Assembly (NCBI GenBank): GCA_034506255.1
Contig: JAPDPX010000006.1
Span: 434,001 to 498,000, forward strand
Direction: 5' to 3'
Length of the DNA: 64,000 nt
Source: a candidate division KSB1 bacterium
GTDB taxonomy: Bacteria > Zhuqueibacterota > Zhuqueibacteria > Zhuqueibacterales > Zhuqueibacteraceae
Shown in pieces: positions 46,581-54,297 of the stretch. Made by a program: the position numbers and the translations under genes. The notes below the pieces were generated by a model. That model had not been told where the DNA came from and made no database searches. It worked only from the letters and a program-made list of their open reading frames with translations. How positions within the stretch are numbered: position 1 is the first letter of the stretch; every line of letters starts with the position of its first letter.

Positions 46581-47348
46581 ATGCCTGTTATCATCGATCT
46601 CACCGCCCCCCTGGCGTGCTTCCGCATTCCATTGCATCACAATTATCACCGCAGCTTCCCACTGCCGCCACCGACCACGGTGCTCGGCATGCTGGGCGCC
46701 GCCATGGGGTTGGACGAAGCCGGCATCGATCGTTGGCTGCGGCTGACCCGGCCCAAGCTCGGCATCGGTGGCAAACACAACGGCGGCGGCAAGGAGCTGA
46801 TGACCGTCCGCAAGGTAAGTGCCGGCGGCAAGATCAAGGCCGGCGAATTTTCCACCATTTTGCTGCGCGAATTGCGCGTCGATCTCACCTGCCGCATCGT
46901 CGTGCAATGCGCCATGGCGGAACAGGACCAGGCCTTGTGTGAAGCCGTCAATGCACCGCGCTACCCGATTTCTGCCGGCCCGGCCGATCTGCTTGCCACA
47001 ATGCGCGCCGGCCTTGTCGCGCAACTGCCGCTGCAACCCAGCAATCGGCTGCATCATTGCCTCGCGCCCGGCTCGCTCTGGGGCAAAGCCAAGATCGAAG
47101 CCGAGGCCTTGAAAAACACCTCCCTGCTCGAAACCGTGGCCGGCCCCAACAGTTGGAACCTGCCGCTGGCCTGGCAAATCGGCAAGAAAGGCGAGCGCCT
47201 GCCAGCGGTCTTCGCGCCGTTCACTTTCTTAACGACGGGCGTGAAGTTACAAGAGCCAATCCCATGTGTGCAGACGACGCTCGGGCCCTCCGGCGAGACC
47301 CTGGCCTTGCCGTGGCTCGGGCCGTTTGACAAATGGCTGATCGCCTGA
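46581..47348 (+). CDS. cas5: Cas5 subunit, module A
   Basis: A 255-residue RAMP protein. The frame is open from inside cas7, but the ATG at 46581 starts the conserved Cas5 N-terminus: IIDLTAPLACFRIPLHHNYHRSFPLPPPTTVLGMLGAAMG. The motif of a strand followed by Phe-Pro-x-Pro-Pro-Thr and Gly-x-Leu is the usual Cas5 hallmark and is also seen in the other module's Cas5. Cas5 binds the 5' handle of the crRNA and contacts Cas8. The stop codon is embedded in a perfect 10-bp hairpin (47343-47364). Confidence 0.82.
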   Translation: MPVIIDLTAPLACFRIPLHHNYHRSFPLPPPTTVLGMLGAAMGLDEAGIDRWLRLTRPKLGIGGKHNGGGKELMTVRKVSAGGKIKAGEFSTILLRELRVDLTCRIVVQCAMAEQDQALCEAVNAPRYPISAGPADLLATMRAGLVAQLPLQPSNRLHHCLAPGSLWGKAKIEAEALKNTSLLETVAGPNSWNLPLAWQIGKKGERLPAVFAPFTFLTTGVKLQEPIPCVQTTLGPSGETLALPWLGPFDKWLIA

Positions 47349-47456
47349 TGATGAATCATCAGGCTGAGAAACGCCAGGCGGCTCAAGCCGCCTGGCAAAT
47401 TCGATGAGCCGCCTTTAGGCGGCTTCCATCTCTTAGCTGCGGAATTGACCCCGCAG
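47343..47456. repeat. Cluster of four hairpins between cas5 and cas3, module A
   Basis: Four successive perfect stems: 47343-47364 (10 bp, loop GA, overlapping the cas5 stop), 47373-47396 (11 bp, loop CA), 47407-47424 (AGCCGCC-TTTA-GGCGGCT), and 47437-47456 (CTGCGG/CCGCAG followed by AAAA). They fill almost the whole gap and end 8 nt before the cas3 ATG, so they could affect cas3 translation or mRNA processing. Confidence 0.75.
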
Positions 47457-47463
47457 AAAAATT

Positions 47464-49965
47464 ATGAATTTCTGGATTCTCCCCGAAAGCGAGGAACCCC
47501 TCGCCAAGCCGCACCAAACCTACCGCCGGCACGTGCAGGCCGTGCTGGAGGCACACCTCGAACTGTGGCCGCAGACACGGGATTATTGGTCACACCTCGG
47601 CACCTTGCTGATCGCACAGCGTCTGTTCAACGGCAACTTGACGGTGTTCCTGCAACGCGTGGATGCCGGCCTGCGACTCGCCTGCGCCACGCACGACCTC
47701 GGCAAGCTCAATCAAGGCTTTCACCTTTACATGTGTGCCGAACGCGATAAAGCAGCCGGCAAAAAAGTGACAATCAATCGGGATTGGCATTTTCGCCACG
47801 AGCTGTTGAGTCTGCCCTTCACCGTAATCCTGGCGCAACTTCTCTCGAAAGAACTGGCACCGTTGCCTTATGATTTGCCCTGGGAAGCCGTGGCGGTAAT
47901 GGGCCATCACAAACGGCTGGACAACACCTTGTTTGAGCGCGAACGCACGCGCTTGTTCAAACCGGCGTTCGCCATGTTGCAGCCGGCGCAATTGCAGAAC
48001 AAGGCGTGGGATTGGGTTAGCGTTTATCTCACCGACGACATGAAATCGTGTCGCGATTTGCCGCTCAAATTTTGGCAGGAAGGCGCGCAACTGGTGCAAA
48101 GCGGCGGCGCCGGAAGATTTGTCGAGCAAAAAGACCGGCTGCGCGAAAGTCTGCAAAACTGCAATTCACCCGAAGCGCGTTTTCTGCTGCGCTGGTTCGG
48201 CGCCAGTTTCAAAGCGCATTTGCAAATTTGCGACTGGTGGGCCTCGGCGCAACGCCGCGAAATTTACGGCCTCGGCAAGCTGCCCGCCTCGCCGATTCAA
48301 CCGCAGGAAGAACCGCAAAACTGGCTCAGGGAAAAACTCGAAACCGTCAAAAACAGTGCGGCTGCCGGCGCTCCCGTCATCATCTCCTGGCGCCACTTTC
48401 AGCAACAGGTGGCGGCTTTGGGCGATTACGCTTATTGTGTTGCCCCCACCGGCAGCGGCAAAACCGAAGCCGCACTACTCTGGGCGCTCAATCGCATGCG
48501 GGCGCATCCCCACCTCTCAAAAATTCTCTACCTGCTGCCCACGACCACCACGGCCAACGCCATCCACCAACGTTTGAGCGATCTTTTTGGAACGGCGCTC
48601 GTCGGGTTGGCCCACAGCAAAGCCAAGTTGTTGCGCGAAGATCGTGAAGGCGAGTCCGAAGAAGATAATGGCGAAGTGCGTCAAAATGTGTTGTCCGAAG
48701 CCGCATTCTTTCCACCCATCACGGTTGCGACTTTGGATCAACTGCTGCTCGCCGGCTTGCACGGCAAATATTGGGTGTTTCGCAATCATGCGCTGGCACA
48801 GTCGGCGGTGATTTTGGATGAGCTGCACGCCTTCGATCCGTACACGCTCGGCTTGCTCGGCGCCTTTGCGCCGCAACTGCGCTTGCTGCACGTGCCGGTG
48901 CTGGCGCTCTCGGCAACGTTTCCGCAACCGCTGCGCCGGCTTTTTGAAAGCTGGTTTCCGGCAACGCAGCAGGTGCAAGACCACAGCCTGCTCGCCGAAG
49001 CGCGTGGCCAGTGGCAGTTTCATCGTGACACCGATTTTGCCGATCAATCCTATCTGCGCAAAATCGCGCGCCGCATGCGGGGCGAGCGCTTTCTCCTCGT
49101 GCGCAACACCGTCCGTGGCGCGCAGGAAACTTTTGACCAATTGCGTGAGCTTGACGCGCCGGTGCGTCTGCTGCACTCCGCCTTCATGCAGAAAGATCGC
49201 CGCGAGATTGAAAAGGCCATTTTTGAAGCGGAAAAGAGCGGCAGCAAAACCAGCCTCGTCGCCACCCAAATCGTCGAAGTCAGCCTCGACATCGACTACG
49301 ATCACCTCGTCAGCGAGCTCTGCCCGCCGGATGCCCTGGTGCAGCGCGCCGGCCGCTGCAATCGCGCCCGCCGAAAGAAAAATGCCACCATCACGGTGCT
49401 GGCCGCCGACGAAGTTTCGCACAAGGTCTATCAGGAAAAATTCGGCATCGACAAAATTCTCGACCGCTCCGCCGAAACCCTGGCCCGCCGCCTGCAGACG
49501 CCCGCCGCACTGACAGAGCAAGATTTGCTGGACTGGGTCAATGAAGTTTATGCCGCCACCGACCTCCCGTCCCAACCGCAATATCAGGAAGCCGAACGCG
49601 ACTTTAAGCAGCAACAACACCGGCTGGGCTACGTGCTCGACCACGGCACCGACGACGAAAAACTCGAAACCCGCTGGATCAAGGAAGAGCGTGTGCCAGT
49701 CATTCCTCAGAAAATCTGGTACGGCTTCAGCCAAAAAGAGCAGCGCGAATTTTTCGCGAGCCCCCTCAAGCGCGCCATGTACAGCGTCGAGATTCCCTTT
49801 TGGCGCCGCAAGCTCCTGCACGGCCAGGGCAGCGCCATGCCGCTGGAGTTCGAAGGCAAAAAACTGGAATTTTTCTACTGGGTCGATTTGCCCTACGACG
49901 AAGAGAGGGGATTGCAACTGCCCAAACCGGCCCACGAAAATCTCAAACACACGGAGATTTTTTGA
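47464..49965 (+). CDS. cas3: Cas3 helicase-nuclease, module A
   Basis: An 833-residue fusion of HD nuclease and SF2 helicase. The HD domain has LACATHDLGKLNQGF (His77-Asp78) plus GHHKRLDN. The helicase has Walker A APTGSGKTEAAL (near residue 330), a DEAD-box variant LDELHAFDPYT (near 450), motif III ALSATFPQPL, STQIVEV-like TQIVEVSLDIDYD and motif VI QRAGRCNRAR (near 627). Cas3 is recruited by Cascade to unwind and degrade target DNA. The start ATG has a weak Shine-Dalgarno and follows a hairpin cluster. Module A ends here with no adaptation genes. Confidence 0.92.
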   Translation: MNFWILPESEEPLAKPHQTYRRHVQAVLEAHLELWPQTRDYWSHLGTLLIAQRLFNGNLTVFLQRVDAGLRLACATHDLGKLNQGFHLYMCAERDKAAGKKVTINRDWHFRHELLSLPFTVILAQLLSKELAPLPYDLPWEAVAVMGHHKRLDNTLFERERTRLFKPAFAMLQPAQLQNKAWDWVSVYLTDDMKSCRDLPLKFWQEGAQLVQSGGAGRFVEQKDRLRESLQNCNSPEARFLLRWFGASFKAHLQICDWWASAQRREIYGLGKLPASPIQPQEEPQNWLREKLETVKNSAAAGAPVIISWRHFQQQVAALGDYAYCVAPTGSGKTEAALLWALNRMRAHPHLSKILYLLPTTTTANAIHQRLSDLFGTALVGLAHSKAKLLREDREGESEEDNGEVRQNVLSEAAFFPPITVATLDQLLLAGLHGKYWVFRNHALAQSAVILDELHAFDPYTLGLLGAFAPQLRLLHVPVLALSATFPQPLRRLFESWFPATQQVQDHSLLAEARGQWQFHRDTDFADQSYLRKIARRMRGERFLLVRNTVRGAQETFDQLRELDAPVRLLHSAFMQKDRREIEKAIFEAEKSGSKTSLVATQIVEVSLDIDYDHLVSELCPPDALVQRAGRCNRARRKKNATITVLAADEVSHKVYQEKFGIDKILDRSAETLARRLQTPAALTEQDLLDWVNEVYAATDLPSQPQYQEAERDFKQQQHRLGYVLDHGTDDEKLETRWIKEERVPVIPQKIWYGFSQKEQREFFASPLKRAMYSVEIPFWRRKLLHGQGSAMPLEFEGKKLEFFYWVDLPYDEERGLQLPKPAHENLKHTEIF

Positions 49966-49983
49966 AATCAGTAGCAGAGCGAA

Positions 49984-50043
49984 GTCGGACTTGCGCATGG
50001 ACGGCTTTCAAAGTTTTGAAGAGTCTCCGCGCGCAAATCCGAC
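49984..50043. repeat. Inverted repeat between cas modules A and B
   Basis: Arms GTCGGACTTGCGC (49984-49996) and GCGCAAATCCGAC (50031-50043) pair at 12 of 13 positions. The left arm word TCGGACTTGCGC also occurs at 43662-43673 between cas6 and cas8 of module A. The structure could end the module A transcript or be a mobile repeat. Confidence 0.65.
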
Positions 50044-50067
50044 CTGGCGCAACGCCGAAAAAATTGA

Positions 50068-50084
50068 CTGACAACTGCGGTCAG
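50068..50084. promoter_or_regulatory. CTGAC-N7-GTCAG dyad upstream of cas module B
   Basis: CTGAC (50068-50072), AACTGCG, GTCAG (50080-50084), inside AAAATTGACTGAC...GTCAGGGAGGA. Flanks match the module A dyad with two changes, while the 7-nt core is its exact reverse complement. TATATT lies 52 bp downstream at 50136-50141, and the cas8b start is about 125 bp downstream. Confidence 0.5.
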
Positions 50085-50208
50085 GGAGGATTACATTTTT
50101 CAAGTGCGAAGACTACTTTGGGAAAAAGCCACTGCTATATTGGATGAATCAGAATGTAAACCTTTGGACTAAGTTCCACTAAGCAGCAATCTGATGAAGG
50201 AGTACGAA

Positions 50209-52155
50209 ATGCTCAATGTGATTGCAGATATCGGTAAAATCGCTTCCGGCAATTCACAAGGCAAATTGCTGGATTTCCTCATTCCGGAAACAGCGAAGCA
50301 GCGCTACATCGTCGGAATCGATTTCGACATGGCCAAAAACTCGCTGGCCTTCAACCTGCTGGCGGAAGGCGGCGAAAACGGCCTGTCGAAGCAAAAGCTG
50401 CTAGAATATTTGTTTGTTGCCTCGGAAAGAGGCAATCGCCCGCAGTTTTCACCTACCAGCAGCAACCTGGGTTATCTTATCTCTCAGACGCTCCCAAACC
50501 TGGTCGACTTTCTGCCGGAAGACTCGGAATTGAAAAAGCTGCTGCAAAAAGTTCGCGATCGCTTTTTCGTTGAAGTTCAAGAGGAAGACGGGAACAAATC
50601 GACTTTTATTTTAAACGAGAAACTCATTCCCAATGCCTCTTTTCATTTCGCGAAAAAACCGGAAAAGTTGAAGGACGCCATTGGCGCTTATGCCAAAGAG
50701 TTGGCGGGTTTGATCGCCGAAAAAACCACGGCGCCCGCGAAGGAGACGATTTATACTGTTTGCGTTGATGGCGAACCGGTGGCGGCGCATCCGGATTATC
50801 AGCGCTTTCTCTGGCAACAAAATTCGGAAAGCGCCTTCGAGGGAGGTTTCTCCGGAACTTGTTCCGTCTGCGGAACTGAGGCCGAGGTCACACAGGACAC
50901 CACGCGCTTTGTCATGAAATTCTACATGACCGACAAGGTGAGCTTCGCTTCTCACTTTGATGAGAAAAACTACTACAAGGCCGTCACCGCCTGCAAATCC
51001 TGCTATCAGAATATTATCATTGCGGAGAAATGGATTGACCAGAACCTGCGCACGCGGCTCGGCGGCTTTGATGTTTATGTGATGCCGCAAATGATCTGGA
51101 CGGAGATGGAAGCCATTCGCCTGTTTCGCTATTTGCAGGCGATCACCCGCGAATTCAATGAAGTCAAAAATATCGCCTCGCTGCGCGAAGCCGAGCGCAA
51201 AGCCGCAGAACGCGCCGAACGCATGGGCGTGTTCGAACAGAATGCCTTCATTTGGAATTTTCTCTTCTTTCGCAAGGCGCAATCAGCGTTCAAAGTTCTG
51301 GCCCTCATCAAAGACGTGCCGCCCTCGCGGATCATGGAAATCACAAGGCGCACGCATGAAACCGACGATAGCAGGAAAAAACTGGAGATTCCCGACAACA
51401 TCGTTTTCGATTTGGATCAGATTTATCGCCTGATCCCCTTGCGCAGGGACAAGAAAAAAGGATTCCTGGAATACAAGAAAGTGCTCCAACTGTATTCTTG
51501 CATTTTCAGCGGGCTGCCCATGCGAAAAGAGCAGCTTTACAACTATTACAAACAATTGGCTTGCATGCATCATTTTGAAAGCTATGGCCTCTATCTATTC
51601 AAAAAGCCAAACAATCCCGACTATGCCTTGATGGCTGACACTTTGAAATGGAATCTTTTTTTGCTGTTCCTGCAAAAGTTGAAAATCATTGAAGGAGAAT
51701 CAACCATGATCACAAACGAATACGACGCCTATTTTCCGAATGGCGTCAAAGAAGCCTTCGCCGAGCTTAACTACAAAGAAGCGCAACAAGGGCTGGCGCT
51801 GCTTGGGTATGTCATCGGCGTGATTGCTTACGTCCAGTCGGAAAAAGAAAATCTCAAGAGCAAGCCGATCCTTGACAAGATCAACTATCAGGGAATGAGT
51901 GAGGAAAAAGTCATGCGCTTGTTCAACGAAGCTTCGCAGAAAATTCACCAATACCGCAGACACATCGGCTATGCCGAGCGCTGGTTGGCTTTGGGCAAAA
52001 AACTCTACGAAACCGGCGCGCGCGAGGAGCTGACTGCCGACGCACGAGTGTTTTACCTGCTTTCCGGGTACTCGATGAATTTATTGCGCACCAAACCAAC
52101 CGCCGTAACAACAGAAACAGAAGAAGCCGAACCGGTGGAAGACGAGGTGGATTGA
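50209..52155 (+). CDS. cas8b: Type I-B large subunit Cas8b (Csh1/TM1802-like), module B
   Basis: A 648-residue protein. The ATG at 50209 is chosen because AAGGAG lies 6 nt upstream; ATG at 50194 would place that motif inside the gene. A zinc-ribbon is visible in the N-terminal half (CSVCGTEAEV, then TACKSCYQN), as in Csh1 proteins. The region around FDVYVMPQMIWTEMEAIRLF is also typical. Its base composition is more AT-rich than module A. Cas8b recognises PAM and positions Cas3. The C-terminal 149 codons probably double as Cas11b (51706-52155). It starts module B and is followed by a hairpin-rich gap and csh2-type cas7. Confidence 0.85.
   Translation: MLNVIADIGKIASGNSQGKLLDFLIPETAKQRYIVGIDFDMAKNSLAFNLLAEGGENGLSKQKLLEYLFVASERGNRPQFSPTSSNLGYLISQTLPNLVDFLPEDSELKKLLQKVRDRFFVEVQEEDGNKSTFILNEKLIPNASFHFAKKPEKLKDAIGAYAKELAGLIAEKTTAPAKETIYTVCVDGEPVAAHPDYQRFLWQQNSESAFEGGFSGTCSVCGTEAEVTQDTTRFVMKFYMTDKVSFASHFDEKNYYKAVTACKSCYQNIIIAEKWIDQNLRTRLGGFDVYVMPQMIWTEMEAIRLFRYLQAITREFNEVKNIASLREAERKAAERAERMGVFEQNAFIWNFLFFRKAQSAFKVLALIKDVPPSRIMEITRRTHETDDSRKKLEIPDNIVFDLDQIYRLIPLRRDKKKGFLEYKKVLQLYSCIFSGLPMRKEQLYNYYKQLACMHHFESYGLYLFKKPNNPDYALMADTLKWNLFLLFLQKLKIIEGESTMITNEYDAYFPNGVKEAFAELNYKEAQQGLALLGYVIGVIAYVQSEKENLKSKPILDKINYQGMSEEKVMRLFNEASQKIHQYRRHIGYAERWLALGKKLYETGAREELTADARVFYLLSGYSMNLLRTKPTAVTTETEEAEPVEDEVD
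51706..52155 (+). CDS. cas11b: Predicted internally translated small subunit Cas11b, module B
   Basis: Within cas8b, in frame, ATG at 51706 is preceded by GAAGGAG ending 8 nt upstream, as strong a Shine-Dalgarno as at any gene start in this window. Translation would give a 149-residue, mostly helical protein (MITNEYDAYFPNGVKEAFAE, then GLALLGYVIGVIAYVQS, then RRHIGYAERWLALGKKLY). Independent translation of Cas11 from the cas8 3' end has been shown for types I-B, I-C and I-D. The position, size and helical content agree with that. Confidence 0.72.
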   Translation: MITNEYDAYFPNGVKEAFAELNYKEAQQGLALLGYVIGVIAYVQSEKENLKSKPILDKINYQGMSEEKVMRLFNEASQKIHQYRRHIGYAERWLALGKKLYETGAREELTADARVFYLLSGYSMNLLRTKPTAVTTETEEAEPVEDEVD

Positions 52156-52189
52156 ACAAATTCAATGGCATCCATTTCGCCGCGTGAAC

Positions 52190-52263
52190 TCGGAGTGCAA
52201 AGCTTTAGCTTTGCGATGATAAATCATCGCCCTCCGGTTTATCGGAGTGCAAAGCTTTAGCTT
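52190..52263. repeat. Repeated hairpins between cas8b and cas7, module B
   Basis: A 22-bp sequence starting TCGGAGTGCAAAGC occurs twice (52190-52211 and 52242-52263). The first copy completes a perfect stem GCAAAGC-TTTA-GCTTTGC (52197-52214), followed directly by GCGATGAT-AA-ATCATCGC (52213-52230). About 100 bp then remain to the cas7 start. Confidence 0.8.
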
Positions 52264-52361
52264 GGCCGTGATCCGGTTTAAATAGCTGAGTATTTACATT
52301 CAGCGCAGACATTTGAACATAACCAAAAAGTTTTCACTATTCAAATCTCAGGAGGATTACA

Positions 52362-53273
52362 ATGAACAACTCTGAAATCCTGTTCGTTTACGACGCCCAC
52401 ATGTGCAATCCCAACGGCGACCCCGACGAAGAGAACCGTCCGCGCATGGATAATCCCACCCAGACCAATTTGGTCAGCGATGTGCGGTTGAAGCGTTACA
52501 TTCGCGATTATTTGCAGGAAAACGGGCATGAGCTTTACGTGCAAAAAGGCGAGGCCGGTAAAACCGTCAACGCTTCGGAACGGATTCAAGCGGCGTTGGG
52601 ACAGAAGAAAGCGGCGAAGCTGGGCGATGAAGATTTGCAAACCCTGCTCAACAAGCTGATTGACGTGCGCCTCTTTGGCGCCACCATGCCCATCAAGCTG
52701 GAGGGCAAAGGCCAGTCCATCGCCTTCACCGGACCGGTGCAATTCAACTGGGGCTATTCACTCAATCGCGTTTATCTGCTCGATACCAAATCGATTACTT
52801 CCCACTTCAGCTCCGAAGCCGGCAAAGAACAAGGCACAATCGGCAAGGATTACCGCGTCAAATACTCGCTGATTGCCTTTCACGGCATTATTTCAGGATA
52901 CAATGCCAAAAACACCGGCCTGAAAAAAGAGGACGTTGCCTTGCTCGATCAAGCGTTGGTCAAAGCCATTCCCTTGCATGCCACGCGCAGCAAAGTGGGG
53001 CAGGAACCGCGTCTGTACATTCGCGTCGAGTATAACAGCGACAGCTTTGTTCTCGGCGATTTGCGCAAGTGGGTGAAATTCAGCCCACAAGGTACGAATA
53101 AAGATGACGAAGTATTTTCCGTTCAAAATGTGAAGCTCGATATTACTTCCCTCGTCGAAAAATTGCAGGAGCACAAAGCCAAAATTCAACAGGTGAAATT
53201 CTGGAAAGACGGCGCGCTGTCGCTTGTTGGTGCGCTCGATGCTCTGCCGAACGGCTCACTCTTGACCTTCTAA
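52362..53273 (+). CDS. cas7: Cas7 backbone subunit (Csh2 family), module B
   Basis: A 303-residue Csh2-type Cas7 with a strong AGGAGG 7 nt before the ATG. Hallmarks: ILFVYDAHMCNPNGDPDEENRPRMD, VSDVRLKRYIRDYL, VRLFGATMP and FTGPVQFNWGYSLNRV. These are the standard type I-B Cas7 motifs and differ from the DevR/Cst2-type Cas7 of module A. Cas7 forms the helical backbone along the crRNA. It is followed after 15 bp by cas5, so the pair is translationally close. Confidence 0.92.
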   Translation: MNNSEILFVYDAHMCNPNGDPDEENRPRMDNPTQTNLVSDVRLKRYIRDYLQENGHELYVQKGEAGKTVNASERIQAALGQKKAAKLGDEDLQTLLNKLIDVRLFGATMPIKLEGKGQSIAFTGPVQFNWGYSLNRVYLLDTKSITSHFSSEAGKEQGTIGKDYRVKYSLIAFHGIISGYNAKNTGLKKEDVALLDQALVKAIPLHATRSKVGQEPRLYIRVEYNSDSFVLGDLRKWVKFSPQGTNKDDEVFSVQNVKLDITSLVEKLQEHKAKIQQVKFWKDGALSLVGALDALPNGSLLTF

Positions 53274-53288
53274 TTTGGAGGGTCAATC

Positions 53289-54056
53289 ATGAATTCACAT
53301 TTTCTGGCCTTCGACTGGAAGGGCTTCATGGCGCATTTTCGTCAATTCGACGCCAACTCCTCCGCGCTGAGCTATTCCTTCCCGCCGCCAACTGTTGTGG
53401 CCGGCATGCTGGCCGGGGTGCTGGGCATTGAAAAGGACGAATACTACGAGCGCTTCAATCGGAGCAACCTGCAAATCGCCGTGCAAATCGTGACGCCGCC
53501 GCGCAAGCTGGTGCAGACGCTGAATTACATCTTTGCGAAAAGCGCCAATGATTTGAACATGAGCGGAGATAACTTGCACACACAAATACCGGCAGAGTTA
53601 CTCGTGGCTCCATCCTTTCCTCGAGCACCGCTGCATTATCGCATCTTTATCAAAATTGCCGAGGCGGCGCTGGCCGGGGAACTCGAAGAGGCACTACGGC
53701 AATCCAAGTTTCGGTATTTGCCCTACCTCGGCAGCGCGCCATTCACGAGCTGGATCGAATGGCTGGGCGTGCCGGAGACCATCGAGCCGGCTGCTTCAAC
53801 TGAGCCGGTCATTGTGGATACTGTTGCCCCGCTTCCCGCGCTGGAGTTGCGCTCGCTTCGCATGGAGCCCCTCGATGGCATTTTGCCCGCCTTCTTTCGC
53901 GAGCACGTCCGGCGTGATTTCCTACCTGGACGGGAACCGGGCGAAGTCATCGACGTCGTTTGGGAGAAAAACCGCGGCAAAATCCAGGCGCAATTCAAGG
54001 CGCCGGTTTATCGTCTGCGGCTCGGGCAGCAAGTTTGCCACGTCGTGTTCATGTAA
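53289..54056 (+). CDS. cas5: Cas5 subunit (Cas5h-like), module B
   Basis: A 255-residue Cas5. The N-terminal hallmark is LAFDWKGFMAHFRQFDANSS followed by SYSFPPPTVVAGMLAGVLG. The C-terminal half has SAPFTSWIEWLG. GGAGGG precedes the ATG. Cas5 caps the 5' handle of crRNA in Cascade. It has the same length as the module A Cas5 but little identity beyond the shared FPPPT and G-x-LAGVLG type motif, so the two modules are not recent duplicates. Confidence 0.88.
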   Translation: MNSHFLAFDWKGFMAHFRQFDANSSALSYSFPPPTVVAGMLAGVLGIEKDEYYERFNRSNLQIAVQIVTPPRKLVQTLNYIFAKSANDLNMSGDNLHTQIPAELLVAPSFPRAPLHYRIFIKIAEAALAGELEEALRQSKFRYLPYLGSAPFTSWIEWLGVPETIEPAASTEPVIVDTVAPLPALELRSLRMEPLDGILPAFFREHVRRDFLPGREPGEVIDVVWEKNRGKIQAQFKAPVYRLRLGQQVCHVVFM

Positions 54057-54145
54057 TCTGTTTGTAGTTATGCCTTCTCCGCCCCGCATCTTTTGTGCGA
54101 ACTAAGGAAAGGCGGAGCGGGGCAGGCATTCGTGGTCCGTTGAGA

Positions 54146-54173
54146 GCCCGACGCCTAAAGGCGAAACGACAAA
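54146..54173. repeat. Dispersed hairpin repeat in cas gap (module B)
   Basis: Contains CGCC-TAAA-GGCG followed by AAACGAC. It is the reverse complement of 43693-43720 with two mismatches. It lies in the 241-bp gap between cas5 and cas3, which also holds the short hairpin word TCCCGTTAGGGA near 54247-54258. Confidence 0.75.
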
Positions 54174-54297
54174 CGTCATTTTCCATGGAACTGCGCCGTT
54201 TTATTCGTGAACTCAAGTGTAAGACCAAAGCGCGCTTGCTTTTAATCCCGTTAGGGATGAAATGTTTATAGCAGAGCTTTCAAATGGCACATCGGCA

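Noticed and set aside
54262..54297. Upstream start for module B cas3
   Set aside because: Although AGGGA precedes ATG 54262, the added 12 residues derive from a repeat-like hairpin sequence and precede the conserved Cas3 N-terminus; kept only as an alternative.
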